Assembly (NCBI RefSeq): GCF_011393335.1
Contig: NZ_CP049865.1
Location: forward strand, 372,001-436,000
Source: Propioniciclava coleopterorum
GTDB taxonomy: Bacteria; Actinomycetota; Actinomycetes; Propionibacteriales; Propionibacteriaceae
Reading direction: 5' to 3'
DNA length: 64,000 nt
In this document: one piece after another, positions 54,373-63,330 of the stretch
Position numbering within the stretch: the first letter of the stretch is position 1
Layout of the letters: each line of letters begins with the position of its first letter
Notes under the pieces: generated by a model
What the model was told of the DNA's origin: nothing
Seen by the model: only the letters and a program-made list of their open reading frames with translations
Databases searched by the model: none
Position numbers and translations under genes: made by a program

Positions 54373-55734
54373 TCAGCCGCGGGGCAGCACCCGCAGCACG
54401 ACCTCGCAGTCGAAGTGCTGGGAGGCGGTCATCGAGCCGCGGAACCACAGCAGCGGGGTGATCGACGGGTCCCCCGGGGCGACGATCGGGCGCAGGTTGT
54501 CCGCGTCCGAGTCCTGGGTCACCGGGTCCCACGTCCAGGTCGCGCCGCGGTCGGTGGTGTGGCCACGGTAGATCTCGTGGTGGGCGGTCGGGGCGCCGTC
54601 ACGCGGGTCGAGCGGCGTGGACAGGTAGAGCGTGTCGGCGTCATAGGGGTCGATCGCCGCCAGGCCCGTGTAGTCCTGTTCGTGCGGCAGCAGCCCGGCG
54701 CCCGCCGGCGCGAGGTGATGGACGCCCCAGGTGCCGTCGGCCCCCAGGCGTGCATAGACGAACCGGTGGTCCGGGATCGGCGCCAGCCTGCCCCACCACT
54801 CGGGGTCGCTGAGGTCCGAGGCCCCCACCCGGTCGTCGGCGCGGGCCGTGACCACGGCGGCGACCTGGTCGCCGACCCGCCGGATGTCGGTGGTCCAGAA
54901 GTGGGTCAGCGTCGCCCCGCCCATCCGCGTCCCCGCCGCGATGACCGTGGTGAGGGCGTCCTGGTTGGGCGCGTCGCCGTCCAGGGGCGCCGCGTCGACG
55001 ACGCTCCCGTCGCTGGCCCGCAGGGCGCCGTCGGCCAGGTAGCCGTGGTAGATGGAGTTGTCGTAGTCGCGCGGGTGGTGGTCGGTGGCGAGGATGTCGA
55101 TGCGGTCGGCGTCCGGGGCGCTGGAGTAGCGGGTGTAGCTGTTGACGTAGCCGACCTTGTCGCGGGTGAACAGCTTGCCGGCGAACGACCAGGTCGCCCC
55201 CTCGTCGTCGGAGACCAGGGCGGAGGGGTCGTCGTTGATCGCGCGGGCGAACCACCACAGCCGGCCGTCCCAGCGGTGCAGGTTGGAGTAGGTGACGCCG
55301 CGCTGCGCGGTGAGGTCGCTCCAGTCGAACGCCTGCGGCTCGCCCCAGGCCGTCGGGTCGCCGGGCTCGCTGAGCGCGTACCACGACAGGTCGTCGCTCT
55401 TGTGGCGGGCGTACGCGACGCCCCAGCGGCCATCCGTGCGTCGCCAGAAGGCCGGAACGTCGTGGTCGTCCACCTCGAAGCCCGGGTGGAGCACCGTCAC
55501 GGTGGCCTCGCCGGTGCGCAGATCGACGACGGTCACGTCGAGGTCGCCGACGCGCCCCTCACCGCCGGGACCCTCGGCCGCGGCGATCGACCCGACCACC
55601 AGGACCCCCGCGTCGGGATCGACCAGGGCGCGCTCGTCCTGGAACCAGCACCAGGCCCCGTTGTCGTTGATGACCTGCTCGTCGGCGTTGGCGGCCAGGG
55701 GTGTCGGCCGTCCCGTGGCGTCGGTGGAGTTCAT
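54373..55734 (-). CDS. BNR-4 repeat protein, putative polysaccharide lyase or glycosidase
   Basis: 453 residues, no signal peptide visible. Beta-propeller-like repeats with BNR Asp-boxes (SDDEGATWSF, TTDRGATWTW), and an N-terminal block (NDNGAWCWFQDERALVDPDAGVLVVGSIA) characteristic of BNR_4 proteins, which include lyases acting on rhamnose-glucuronate and ulvan-type linkages. Lacking an export signal, it probably acts on imported oligosaccharides. Its upstream sequence shares an operator-like motif with the GH28 gene. Confidence 0.75.
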   Translation of the reverse strand: MNSTDATGRPTPLAANADEQVINDNGAWCWFQDERALVDPDAGVLVVGSIAAAEGPGGEGRVGDLDVTVVDLRTGEATVTVLHPGFEVDDHDVPAFWRRTDGRWGVAYARHKSDDLSWYALSEPGDPTAWGEPQAFDWSDLTAQRGVTYSNLHRWDGRLWWFARAINDDPSALVSDDEGATWSFAGKLFTRDKVGYVNSYTRYSSAPDADRIDILATDHHPRDYDNSIYHGYLADGALRASDGSVVDAAPLDGDAPNQDALTTVIAAGTRMGGATLTHFWTTDIRRVGDQVAAVVTARADDRVGASDLSDPEWWGRLAPIPDHRFVYARLGADGTWGVHHLAPAGAGLLPHEQDYTGLAAIDPYDADTLYLSTPLDPRDGAPTAHHEIYRGHTTDRGATWTWDPVTQDSDADNLRPIVAPGDPSITPLLWFRGSMTASQHFDCEVVLRVLPRG

Positions 55735-55746
55735 GATGTGACCCTA

Positions 55747-55763
55747 GCGAAGCGCTTTCCCAG
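55747..55763. promoter_or_regulatory. Operator-like site upstream of the BNR-4 gene
   Basis: GCGAAGCGCTTTCCCAG contains the AAGCGCTTTC core that also occurs upstream of the GH28 gene at 61165-61174. AGCGCT-centred palindromes are typical LacI-family sites. Confidence 0.55.
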
Positions 55764-55795
55764 GCGCTCCGGGATCCCGGTATAGGGTCGCCCGA

Positions 55796-56776
55796 GTGAA
55801 GAATCTCGCCCCCGGACTCGCCGTCTGCGCGGTGGCCGCGTCCATCGCCGTCCTCGTCAACCAGTGGCTCCCCGTCCTCAGCGCGCTGCTCGTCGCGATC
55901 GTGCTGGGGATGCTCGTGGGCAACCTCGCGCCGATGCCGGAGCCGATGGATCCCGGGGTGAAGTTCGCCGCCAAGCGGTTGCTGCGGGCGGGCGTGGTGC
56001 TGCTGGGCCTGCAGGTGTCCCTGGGTGACATCCTGGGGCTGGGCTGGGGCATGGTCGGCGTGGTCTTCGCCGTGGTGGGGATCACCTTCGCCCTGACGAT
56101 GGCGCTCGGACGCCTCCTGCGGCTGCCCCTGCCCGTGACGCTGCTGGTGGCCAGCGGCTTCTCGATCTGTGGCGCCGCCGCGGTCGCCGCCTGCGACGGC
56201 GTCATCGACGCCGAGGACGAGGACGTCGCCTCCGCCCTGGCCCAGGTGGTGCTGTTCGGCACGCTGATGATCGCGGTGATCCCGCTGCTGAGCGGCCTCA
56301 TCGGGCTCACCGAGCATCAGGCCGGACTCTGGGCGGGCGCGTCGATCCACGAGGTCGCCCAGGTGGTGGCCGCCGCCGGCATCATCGGATCGAGCGCCCT
56401 GGCCGTCGCGGTGATCGTGAAGCTCGCCCGCGTGGTGCTGCTCGCCCCCGTGATGGCCGTGCTCTCCACGTGGCAGCGCCGCCGGCAGGCCGAGAGCGGC
56501 GCCGGCGGGGCCAGGCCGCCGATCGTCCCGCTGTTCGTCGTCGGCTTCCTCGCTGCCGTGGCGCTCGCCAGCCTACGCATCGTGCCCGCGGAGATCATGG
56601 CGGTGCTCAAGATCCTGCAGACGTTCCTGCTGTCCGCGGCGATGTTCGCCCTGGGCACGGGCGTGAACGTCCGCAAGCTGCTGGGGATGGGCGGCCGCCC
56701 GATCGCCCTGGGCGCCGGCGCGACCGTCATCGTGACGCTGGTCGGGCTCGGCGGCGTCCTGCTCGTCACGAGCTGA
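55796..56776 (+). CDS. YeiH/UPF0324-family membrane protein, putative anion exporter
   Basis: 326 residues, about ten membrane spans, with FSICGAAAVAAC and WAGASIHEVAQVVAAAG that define the family (annotated as putative sulfate exporters without firm proof). A TATAGGGT -10-like box lies a few bases before the GTG, with no ribosome-binding site, suggesting a leaderless mRNA. Confidence 0.85.
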   Translation: MKNLAPGLAVCAVAASIAVLVNQWLPVLSALLVAIVLGMLVGNLAPMPEPMDPGVKFAAKRLLRAGVVLLGLQVSLGDILGLGWGMVGVVFAVVGITFALTMALGRLLRLPLPVTLLVASGFSICGAAAVAACDGVIDAEDEDVASALAQVVLFGTLMIAVIPLLSGLIGLTEHQAGLWAGASIHEVAQVVAAAGIIGSSALAVAVIVKLARVVLLAPVMAVLSTWQRRRQAESGAGGARPPIVPLFVVGFLAAVALASLRIVPAEIMAVLKILQTFLLSAAMFALGTGVNVRKLLGMGGRPIALGAGATVIVTLVGLGGVLLVTS

Positions 56777-56795
56777 CCGCCGGTTCCCCCCGGGG

Positions 56796-57773
56796 TCAGC
56801 GCAGGTGCTGGGCCAGGAAGGCGAGCTTGCGGGGGACGTGGTGCTCGCCGCCGCCCTCGTGGTCGTTGAAGCGGTAGACCGCCATCTCCTTGTCGTCGCC
56901 GCCCCAGTGGTTGAAGGCCGCGTAGACGGTCGAGGGCGGGCAGGTCTGGTCGCGCAGCCCGACCGAGAACAGGGCGGGCGCCTGCGCCAGCGCAGCCAGG
57001 TTGGCCCCGTCGAAGTAGGACAACACGTCCAGGGTCTGCTCGACGCGGTCGCGGTAGCGCGCCAGGTGGCGCACGATCTCGCCGTACGGGTCGCGGTCGG
57101 AGATGGCCAGCGCACGCTCGAAGTGGCACAGGAACGGCACGTCGGTCGCGACGGCGACGACGTCGTGGTTCAGCGCGCCGGCCGCGATGGCCAATCCCCC
57201 GCCCTGGCTCGCGCCGGTGACGGCGACGCGGGCGGCGTCCACCCAGGGCAGCGCGCGGGCGGCGTCCACCGCCAGCGCGGCGTCGGTGAAGAGCCGCCGG
57301 TAGTAGTAGGTGTCCTTGTCGGCGATGCCCTTGGTCATCACGCCCGGCTCGGTGCTCAGGCCCGCGTCGGCCGTGGGATCGGGGGTGGCGCCGACGGCCT
57401 TCCACCCCTGGCCCCGGCTGTCCACGGTGAGGTGGACGTAGCCCGCGGTCGCGAACACCTGGTTCTGCCAGGCGAGCGACCGGCCGCCGGAGTAGCCGTG
57501 GAACTCCACCACGGCCGGCAGCGGGCCGCTGGCGCCCGCCGGCACGTGCGCCCACGCCCGGATCGGGTGGCCTCCGAAGCCGCTGAACGTCACGTCGTGG
57601 GTGTCGACCAGCGTCATGCCGGTCTCGACGCGCTCGGTGCGCGGCGGCTCCGCCAGCGCCCGGGACTCCTCGATGGTCGCGTCCCAGAAGGCCTGCAGGT
57701 CGTCGGGGCGCCGCACGTCGGGGCGGTAGGCGCGCAGTTGCTCCAGCGGGAGGTCGAATTCAGCCACGGGCAC
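56796..57773 (-). CDS. Acetylxylan esterase / cephalosporin-C deacetylase (CE7-like)
   Basis: 325 residues, alpha/beta hydrolase. Oxyanion segment VEFHGYSGGRS, nucleophile elbow GASQGGG, acid GLRDQTCPPSTVYAAFNHW and catalytic His in NDHEGGGEHH. CE7 enzymes remove acetyl groups from xylo- and other oligosaccharides inside the cell. No signal peptide. It fits the nearby pectin/hemicellulose genes. A GTG start at 57773 or 57767 is used. Confidence 0.88.
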   Translation of the reverse strand: MPVAEFDLPLEQLRAYRPDVRRPDDLQAFWDATIEESRALAEPPRTERVETGMTLVDTHDVTFSGFGGHPIRAWAHVPAGASGPLPAVVEFHGYSGGRSLAWQNQVFATAGYVHLTVDSRGQGWKAVGATPDPTADAGLSTEPGVMTKGIADKDTYYYRRLFTDAALAVDAARALPWVDAARVAVTGASQGGGLAIAAGALNHDVVAVATDVPFLCHFERALAISDRDPYGEIVRHLARYRDRVEQTLDVLSYFDGANLAALAQAPALFSVGLRDQTCPPSTVYAAFNHWGGDDKEMAVYRFNDHEGGGEHHVPRKLAFLAQHLR

Positions 57774-57891
57774 ACCCTAGTGACCCCGGACGCCCACGTT
57801 GGAGCGTTTCAAACTACGCCCGCCGACCGCGCCGCGGGGGCCCCGAACGCGCCTCCCGCGGTTCGGGGCGGCCAGGGCCGATGATGGGGCG

Positions 57892-58415
57892 GTGCCCGCG
57901 CTCATCGTCGTCACCGGCCCCCGGGGCTCGGGAAGTCCACCGTCTCGGCGCTCGTCGCCGACGCCTTCGACCCGGGCGCGCTCGTCGCGGGGGACGACTT
58001 CTTCGCGTTCCTGCGGCGCGGCGAGATCCCGCCCTGGGAGCCGGCGTCCCTGGCGCAGAACACGGCGGTGAACGAGGCCGCCGGGGCGGCGTCCGGGCGG
58101 CTGGCGCGGCACTGCACCGTCGTGTTCGACGGCGTGCTGGGGCCCTGGTTCCTGCCCGCGTTCGCCGCGGCGTCCGGCCTGGACTCGCTGCACTACGCCG
58201 TGCTGACCGCCCCGCTGGACACCTGCCTGGAGCGGATCGCGACCCGCAGGGATCACCCGTTCGGCGACGTCGGGGCGGCGACCCACATGTGGCGCGAGTT
58301 CGAGCGGGCCGAGATCGAGGGTCGGCACCGGGTCGACGCCACGGCCCCGGCGGAGCAGGTGGCCGCGGCCATCCTCGCGGGCGTGGCTGCGGGCTCGCTG
58401 CGCGTCCGGCGCTGA
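57892..58415 (+). CDS. P-loop kinase-like protein, one apparent frameshift
   Basis: About 174 residues when repaired. With one extra C in the run 57918-57922 the N-terminus reads ALIVVTGPPGLGKSTVSALV, a normal Walker A, followed by FDPGALVAGDDFFAFLRRGEIPPW, TVVFDGVLGPWF and an R-rich lid (CLERIATRRDHPFGD). This resembles small phosphotransferases such as gluconate/uridine-kinase-like or chloramphenicol-phosphotransferase-like proteins; the substrate is unknown. Confidence 0.7.
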
Positions 58416-58568
58416 GCGGCCGGCGAGGGTGGGCTCCAGGCCGGCGAGGGCGGGCGTCCGGCCACGGCGCCCGTAGCGCGAGCCGAGCGGGGCTCTCCAC
58501 CCGTGGCATGAGGCGGCCGCGACCGACGGCCCATGGCGGCCGGAGCCGGGCGCGGCCAGACTGTGCCC

Positions 58569-59048
58569 ATGCAACGCATACTCACCCCCGCCGTGGCCCT
58601 GTCCGCCCTCGTCCTGTTGAGCGCCTGCTCCACCCCCGCGCCGACGCCGACGCCGAGCGTCCCGGCGGTCACCGCCTCCCCCAGCGCCTCGACCGCCCAG
58701 CCCACGACCGCCTCGCCCACGACCGCCTCGCCCTCGGCGACACCGACGCGGACGCCCTCAGCCACGGCGTCACCGTCCGCCACCGCGGCCACCGGCCCGC
58801 GGCTCACCTCGTCGTCGTGCCAGTTGTCGGTCTCCGAGCAGTCGGGCGACCCGCTGATCCTGTACGGCTACACCGTGAGCGCGCCGAGCAAGCAGCGCTG
58901 GACGATCACCCTGACCTACACCAACGACATGGGCCCCAGCACCGAGACCATCACCGGGACCGGCACCAAGTCCGACACGGTCAAGCTCTACGGCATCACC
59001 AAGCAGGGCGTCACACCCGGCTGCAAGGCCACCATCAAGGCGCGCTGA
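58569..59048 (+). CDS. Putative lipoprotein with Thr/Pro/Ser-rich stalk
   Basis: 159 residues: signal with lipobox LLSAC, a ~55-residue T/P/S/A-rich linker, then a small beta-rich domain with two cysteines (SSCQLSV and PGCKAT). Exported and lipid-anchored; family not recognised. Its stop abuts the convergent GH28 gene. Confidence 0.75.
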   Translation: MQRILTPAVALSALVLLSACSTPAPTPTPSVPAVTASPSASTAQPTTASPTTASPSATPTRTPSATASPSATAATGPRLTSSSCQLSVSEQSGDPLILYGYTVSAPSKQRWTITLTYTNDMGPSTETITGTGTKSDTVKLYGITKQGVTPGCKATIKAR

Positions 59049-61100
59049 CTAGGGGCACCGCCCCGTCGGCGCGCCCCCACCGGGCATCGGAGTGACGTCC
59101 ACGAAGGTGTTGCCGACGGAGTGGGCGTCCAGCACCCACGGGTTCACGCCCCCACGCACACTGGCGAAGCAGACGCGTGTGAACGTGGAGTCGGTCAGGC
59201 CCTGGATGCCCGTCGGGCTCACGTTGCGGAACCGGACGTCGGTGAACGCGAACGGGCCGACGGTGTCGGCGTTCTTGCCCGGGCCGGCCTCCACCAGGAT
59301 GACCGGCTTGCCGGCGTTGTCGGCCATGCCGCACGTCTTGGAGTTGTTGCTGTTGACGCTGACATTGCTCACGGCGATGTCGCGGAAGGTGGCCGAGCCG
59401 CCGCTCACGTAGCCCGACGGCGACAGGGTGTAGGCCAACGACGCGATGAAGGCGTTGGAGGCCATGCAGTCCACCGCCGAATCGCGGAAGATGATGTCGC
59501 GCGCGCCGCCGTTCATGTCGGAGGTGCTCTTCATGCGCAGCGCCCCCGTCTCGGTGCGGTGGAACACGTTGTCCTCGGCCAGCAGGTGCTGGACCCAGGC
59601 GGCGGTGTGGCTGCCGATCGCGACGCCGCCGTGGCCGCGCCGCACGTAGTTGCCCATGATCCACACGTCCTGCGAGCTGCGGCCCAGGGCACCGTACTTG
59701 CCCTGTCCCGCCGCGAAGTTCACGACGTCGTCGCCGGTGTCGAAGAAGTTGTTGGCCACGACGCCGTGCGAGGACCCGCCGAACTCGAGGCCGTCGCCGT
59801 TGTTGGTGTTGAACGTGGTGTGCGAGGTCGCGTACACCCCGATGTTGTGGGAGTCGAGGAACATCACCCCGTGGAATGCGGGGTTGTCCGCGGTGACGCC
59901 CTCCAGGTAGAGCCCGTCGACGCCGATGAAGGTGGCCAGGCTGGAGCGGTACTGGCCGTAGATCGAGGAGTCGCTCACGGTCTCGGGCCGGTTGACGATG
60001 CCCGGCATGGTGTCGATGGCCTCGCGGGCGTGGATGACCTGGTTCGCGGCGAGGATGCCGTCCGTGGCGACCTTGCCGGCGGAGCTCGCCACGTAGTCGG
60101 GGAGGGCGTTGCCCGCCTCGTCGGTGGTGGAGCCGGCCGCGGTGCGCTTCCAGCCGTTGCCGTCGATGACGCCCTGGCCGACGATCCGGACGCCGCGGGC
60201 CGCCGCGCCCGGCTGGCGTCCCGCCTCCCCGCGTCCGTTGTCGGCGGGGATGACGTTGAGCAGCGACGGCGGACGCAGGTAGGCGGTGTAGCTGGCCTCC
60301 GTGGGCACGGGGTCCGGGATCGGATAGAGGTAGTAGCCCCGCTCGATCGGGTAGTCGCGCCAGTCGTCCGAGCCGAGGAGGCGTGCCCCCTGCGCCAACT
60401 CGAGCGTGACGCCGCTGCGCAGGAACAGCGCGCCCGTCCGGAAGGTGCCCTCGGGGATCGTGACCACGCAGGACGGGGCGTTGCAGGCGTCGATCGCCTT
60501 CTGGATGGCGCCGGTGTTGAGGGTGACACCGTCGCCGATCGCGCCGAACTGCGGCGCCGTCACGACGCTGCGGTGCGCCTTCTTGGCGGTGGTCTGCCGG
60601 ATCGCGGCGCTGGGGGCGGACAGGCTGCCGTCGGCGAGGACCGCACGGACCTGGAAGGTGTAGGTGGTCTGCGGCGCCAGCCCGGTCACCTTGAAGCTGC
60701 GGGACTCCACGCCCACGTGGAAGCCGTCGCGATCGGCGGCGTAGAACGCCTCCACGTACGGCTGCGACGGCGTGTGCGCGGCGGCGTTCGCGGACGCGCG
60801 CCCGAGCACGCGGCCGTCCTGGGAGACCTCGTAGTCGACGACGTCGAGCTTGCCGCCTTCGGGCTTGTTCCAGACGAGCAGGGTGCTGACGTCATCGGTG
60901 GCCGATCCCGGCACGCACAGGTTGCTCGGGGCCAGGGGGCTGGTGCCCGTCAGCCGGGTGCTGGCCTGGGTGCAGGTGTTGTCGGTGCCGGTCTTGGGCG
61001 CCGCGTCCGCGGGGGTCGCGGCGAGGAGGGCGACCGGCCCGAGGGCGAGCGCGCCGAGCGCGGCGACGAGCGTGGGGACGGTGCGACGTGGGCGAAGCAT
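59049..61100 (-). CDS. Secreted GH28-family pectinase (exo-polygalacturonase-like) with fibronectin III domain
   Basis: 683 residues. Signal peptide (~1-34), a fibronectin III-like domain (about 70-165), then the right-handed beta-helix of GH28 starting FGAIGDGVTLNTGAIQKAIDAC. Catalytic aspartates are in NTNNGDGLEF and DTGDDVVNF, with GHGGVAIGSH after. The domain layout matches exo-acting polygalacturonases, so it should release galacturonate units from pectin or rhamnogalacturonan outside the cell. Upstream it carries the same operator core as the BNR-4 gene. Confidence 0.88.
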   Translation of the reverse strand: MLRPRRTVPTLVAALGALALGPVALLAATPADAAPKTGTDNTCTQASTRLTGTSPLAPSNLCVPGSATDDVSTLLVWNKPEGGKLDVVDYEVSQDGRVLGRASANAAAHTPSQPYVEAFYAADRDGFHVGVESRSFKVTGLAPQTTYTFQVRAVLADGSLSAPSAAIRQTTAKKAHRSVVTAPQFGAIGDGVTLNTGAIQKAIDACNAPSCVVTIPEGTFRTGALFLRSGVTLELAQGARLLGSDDWRDYPIERGYYLYPIPDPVPTEASYTAYLRPPSLLNVIPADNGRGEAGRQPGAAARGVRIVGQGVIDGNGWKRTAAGSTTDEAGNALPDYVASSAGKVATDGILAANQVIHAREAIDTMPGIVNRPETVSDSSIYGQYRSSLATFIGVDGLYLEGVTADNPAFHGVMFLDSHNIGVYATSHTTFNTNNGDGLEFGGSSHGVVANNFFDTGDDVVNFAAGQGKYGALGRSSQDVWIMGNYVRRGHGGVAIGSHTAAWVQHLLAEDNVFHRTETGALRMKSTSDMNGGARDIIFRDSAVDCMASNAFIASLAYTLSPSGYVSGGSATFRDIAVSNVSVNSNNSKTCGMADNAGKPVILVEAGPGKNADTVGPFAFTDVRFRNVSPTGIQGLTDSTFTRVCFASVRGGVNPWVLDAHSVGNTFVDVTPMPGGGAPTGRCP

Positions 61101-61162
61101 GCGAGACCTCCGTGGTGCGGCGACGTTGCCGCGCTCACGCTAACCCTGCCGGACACCCGTCA

Positions 61163-61178
61163 GCAAGCGCTTTCTCAG
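61163..61178. promoter_or_regulatory. Operator-like site upstream of the GH28 gene
   Basis: GCAAGCGCTTTCTCAG, sharing AAGCGCTTTC-Y-CAG with 55750-55763. It lies about 60 bp before the GH28 start. Confidence 0.55.
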
Positions 61179-61189
61179 ACGAGAGAGTA

Positions 61190-61627
61190 TCACAACTCGG
61201 CGAGCAACGTCCGGACGCGGGCGGCGATGTCGTCACGGACGAGGTCCATCCGCTCGCGCCCGTCGATCCCGCGCTCGGAGGGCTCGTCGGTGATCCAGCG
61301 CTCCACCGTCACGCCGGCGACCTGCGGGAGTTCGGCCTCGGCACCCAGGACGATCACCCGATCCGCGACCCGCATCATGTCCTCGGTGAGCTGCCGGGGG
61401 CGCTCCCCCGCCGTCGAGGCGCCGACCGCGTCCAGCGATGCCACGGACAGAGCGTTCAGACCCTCACCGGGGCGCGTCCCGGCCGAGGACACCTCCACGG
61501 CGTCCCCCGCCAGCGAACGCAGCAGGGCCGCCGCCATCTGCGACTTGCCGCCGTTCTTCACGCAGACGAACAGGACGCGCGGGGCGGGCCGCGTCTCGTG
61601 GGACGGGGCTTCGGGTCGCTGGTCCAT
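61190..61627 (-). CDS. Low-molecular-weight phosphatase / arsenate-reductase-like protein
   Basis: 145 residues. LMW-PTP fold with P-loop VLFVCVKNGGKSQMA, in which the usual C-x5-R arginine is lysine. A late W-x-x-D-P-like motif reads WITDEPSERG. Such proteins in actinobacteria reduce arsenate with mycothiol or act as phosphatases; the lysine makes either activity uncertain. No arsenic genes are adjacent. Confidence 0.75.
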   Translation of the reverse strand: MDQRPEAPSHETRPAPRVLFVCVKNGGKSQMAAALLRSLAGDAVEVSSAGTRPGEGLNALSVASLDAVGASTAGERPRQLTEDMMRVADRVIVLGAEAELPQVAGVTVERWITDEPSERGIDGRERMDLVRDDIAARVRTLLAEL

Positions 61628-61702
61628 GCTCGCTCCTGGTTGTGCGCGGGGCCTGCTGAGATCCTAGGCGAGGCCCCTGCGGGTTCTGGCTAGGCTCCCG
61701 GC

Positions 61703-62191
61703 ATGAACCTGGGACTCCACTTCCGCCTCAGCGACGACCAGGCCGCGGCGGTGCTCGCGGCGGCCGGCGACGACGACGCCCTGATGGATGCGATCGCGCT
61801 GCTGGAGGAGGACGCGGGCGTCTACGACCGGGGTTGTGAGACCGACAAGGCCTGGGATCCCATCGCGTGCGCGCTGGCGCCCGAGGGCGATCGTGACGAG
61901 TGGCCGGCCCGCGGGGTGATCGGCGGGGCCCGCTCGTTGCAGACCGACGACGACGCGCTGTGGGTCACCCACCTCGATCCAGCGGAGACCACCGAGGTGG
62001 CGCACTACCTGGCCGGGCTGAGCGACGGGGACTTCTCCGCGGCCTACCGCGCCATGCCCGCCGAACTCCGCAACCCCGAGTTCGGCCCGGACGAGGAGGC
62101 GTACGCCCTGGGATGGTTGGGCCCCCTGCGCACCTTCTTCTCCGACGCCGCCGGCGCGGGCGAGCACGTGGTGTTCACCGTCACGTTCTGA
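61703..62191 (+). CDS. DUF1877 family protein
   Basis: 162 residues with the family blocks DKAWDPIACAL, GGARSL, and VAHYLAGLSDGDF..YRAM. Cytoplasmic, function unknown. The ATG lacks a good ribosome-binding site but is supported by the family start. Confidence 0.82.
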   Translation: MNLGLHFRLSDDQAAAVLAAAGDDDALMDAIALLEEDAGVYDRGCETDKAWDPIACALAPEGDRDEWPARGVIGGARSLQTDDDALWVTHLDPAETTEVAHYLAGLSDGDFSAAYRAMPAELRNPEFGPDEEAYALGWLGPLRTFFSDAAGAGEHVVFTVTF

Positions 62192-62304
62192 GCGATCGCC
62201 GCGCCTGCCGGGCGACTTGTGCAACCGGCCTCGGAGCCGGCCGCACGCCGTTAGGCTCGAGCCGTCGACCGGACGACGACGTCCGGTTCTGCACGGAGGA
62301 ACCC

Positions 62305-63132
62305 ATGATCGAGCTACCCGAGGCGGCCACTTTGGCGCGCCAATTGTCGGCCGCCTTCACCGGACGGACCGTCGCGTCGGCGACGGCCGGCCAGACACCG
62401 CACGGCTTCGCGTTCTACAACCGGGAGGCCGCCGAGTTCGGCCCGCTGTTGACGGGCGGCGCGGTGGGGCGCGCGGCCGCGTACGGCGGGGTGGTGGAGG
62501 TGCCCGTGGGCGCCTTCCGGCTGGTCCTCAACGACGGCGCCCGCCTGCGACGGCTCGCGCCCGGAACGCCCCGCCCGCCGCGGCACCAACTCCTGGTCGA
62601 GTTCGACGACGGCGCCGCCCTGGCCTGCACCGTGCAGATGTACGCCGGGATCGCGCTGGTCGAGGACGGCGACGACGTGGGGCCCTACGTGCGCGCCGCG
62701 CGTGACGCGCCGTCGCCGCTGACGGCCGCGTTCACCCTGGACCACCTGCGGGGACTGGTCGCGCAGGCGCCCGCCCGCGCGTCGGTCAAGGAACTGCTGG
62801 CCACCAAGCAGCGGATCCCCGGGCTGGGCAACGGCTGTCTGCACGACATCGCCTTCTACGCGGGCCTGCACCCCCGCCGCAGGATCGAGACGCTCGCGCC
62901 GCGCGATCTGGTCCACCTGCACGCGACGCTGCTGGCGGTGCTGCGCCGCATGACCGACGACGGCGGCCGCGACACCGAGCGCGACCTCCATGGCGAGCCG
63001 GGGCGCTACCCCACGACGCTGTCGGCGCGCACCCAGGGGCTTCCCTGCCCCCGCTGCGGCTCGGCCATCACCAAGCAGACCTTCCTGGGCGGCACCATCT
63101 ACTTCTGCGTCCGGTGCCAGCCGCTGCCGTGA
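62305..63132 (+). CDS. Fpg/Nei-family DNA-glycosylase-like protein lacking the N-terminal proline
   Basis: 275 residues. Starts MIELPEAATLARQL instead of the canonical P2-E3-L-P-E, so the proline nucleophile that forms the Schiff base is isoleucine here. The rest is complete: H2TH domain (KELLATKQRIPGLGNGCLHDIAFYAGLHPRR) and C-terminal zinc finger (CPRCGSAITKQTFLGGTIYFCVRC). E3 is kept. It probably still binds DNA damage; lyase activity is doubtful. The ATG follows GGAGGAACCC. Confidence 0.85.
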   Translation: MIELPEAATLARQLSAAFTGRTVASATAGQTPHGFAFYNREAAEFGPLLTGGAVGRAAAYGGVVEVPVGAFRLVLNDGARLRRLAPGTPRPPRHQLLVEFDDGAALACTVQMYAGIALVEDGDDVGPYVRAARDAPSPLTAAFTLDHLRGLVAQAPARASVKELLATKQRIPGLGNGCLHDIAFYAGLHPRRRIETLAPRDLVHLHATLLAVLRRMTDDGGRDTERDLHGEPGRYPTTLSARTQGLPCPRCGSAITKQTFLGGTIYFCVRCQPLP

Positions 63133-63221
63133 TCCTTCGCGGCCGGCCGCTGCTTGGCCCTCGGGGTGTCAGCCGGCGCCGCTCCCCCGAAGGACGCAAC
63201 CGTGCGGGGCGCGCACGCGCG

Positions 63222-63303
63222 TGCCGGAGAAGGGACTTGAACCCTCACGCCTTGCGGCACGGGAACCTAAATCCCGCGTGTCTGCCAATTCCACCACTCC
63301 GGC
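63222..63303 (-). tRNA. tRNA-Leu (anticodon UAG)
   Basis: 82-nt body without an encoded CCA. Acceptor GCCGGAG / CTCCGGC; anticodon loop TTTAGGT between CGGGA and TCCCG gives UAG. A long variable arm (TGCCGCAAGGCGT) marks the class II tRNA; the T arm is GAGGGTTCAAGTCCCTT. Confidence 0.95.
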
Positions 63304-63330
63304 CGGCCGGGTCAGTCTAGCCAGATCGAC

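Noticed and set aside
59121-61667. An 848-codon open frame on the plus strand opposite the GH28 gene
   Set aside because: It is antisense to a signal-peptide-bearing enzyme with clear catalytic motifs, and its own translation is low-complexity V/G/R-rich without any domain. High GC keeps such frames open.
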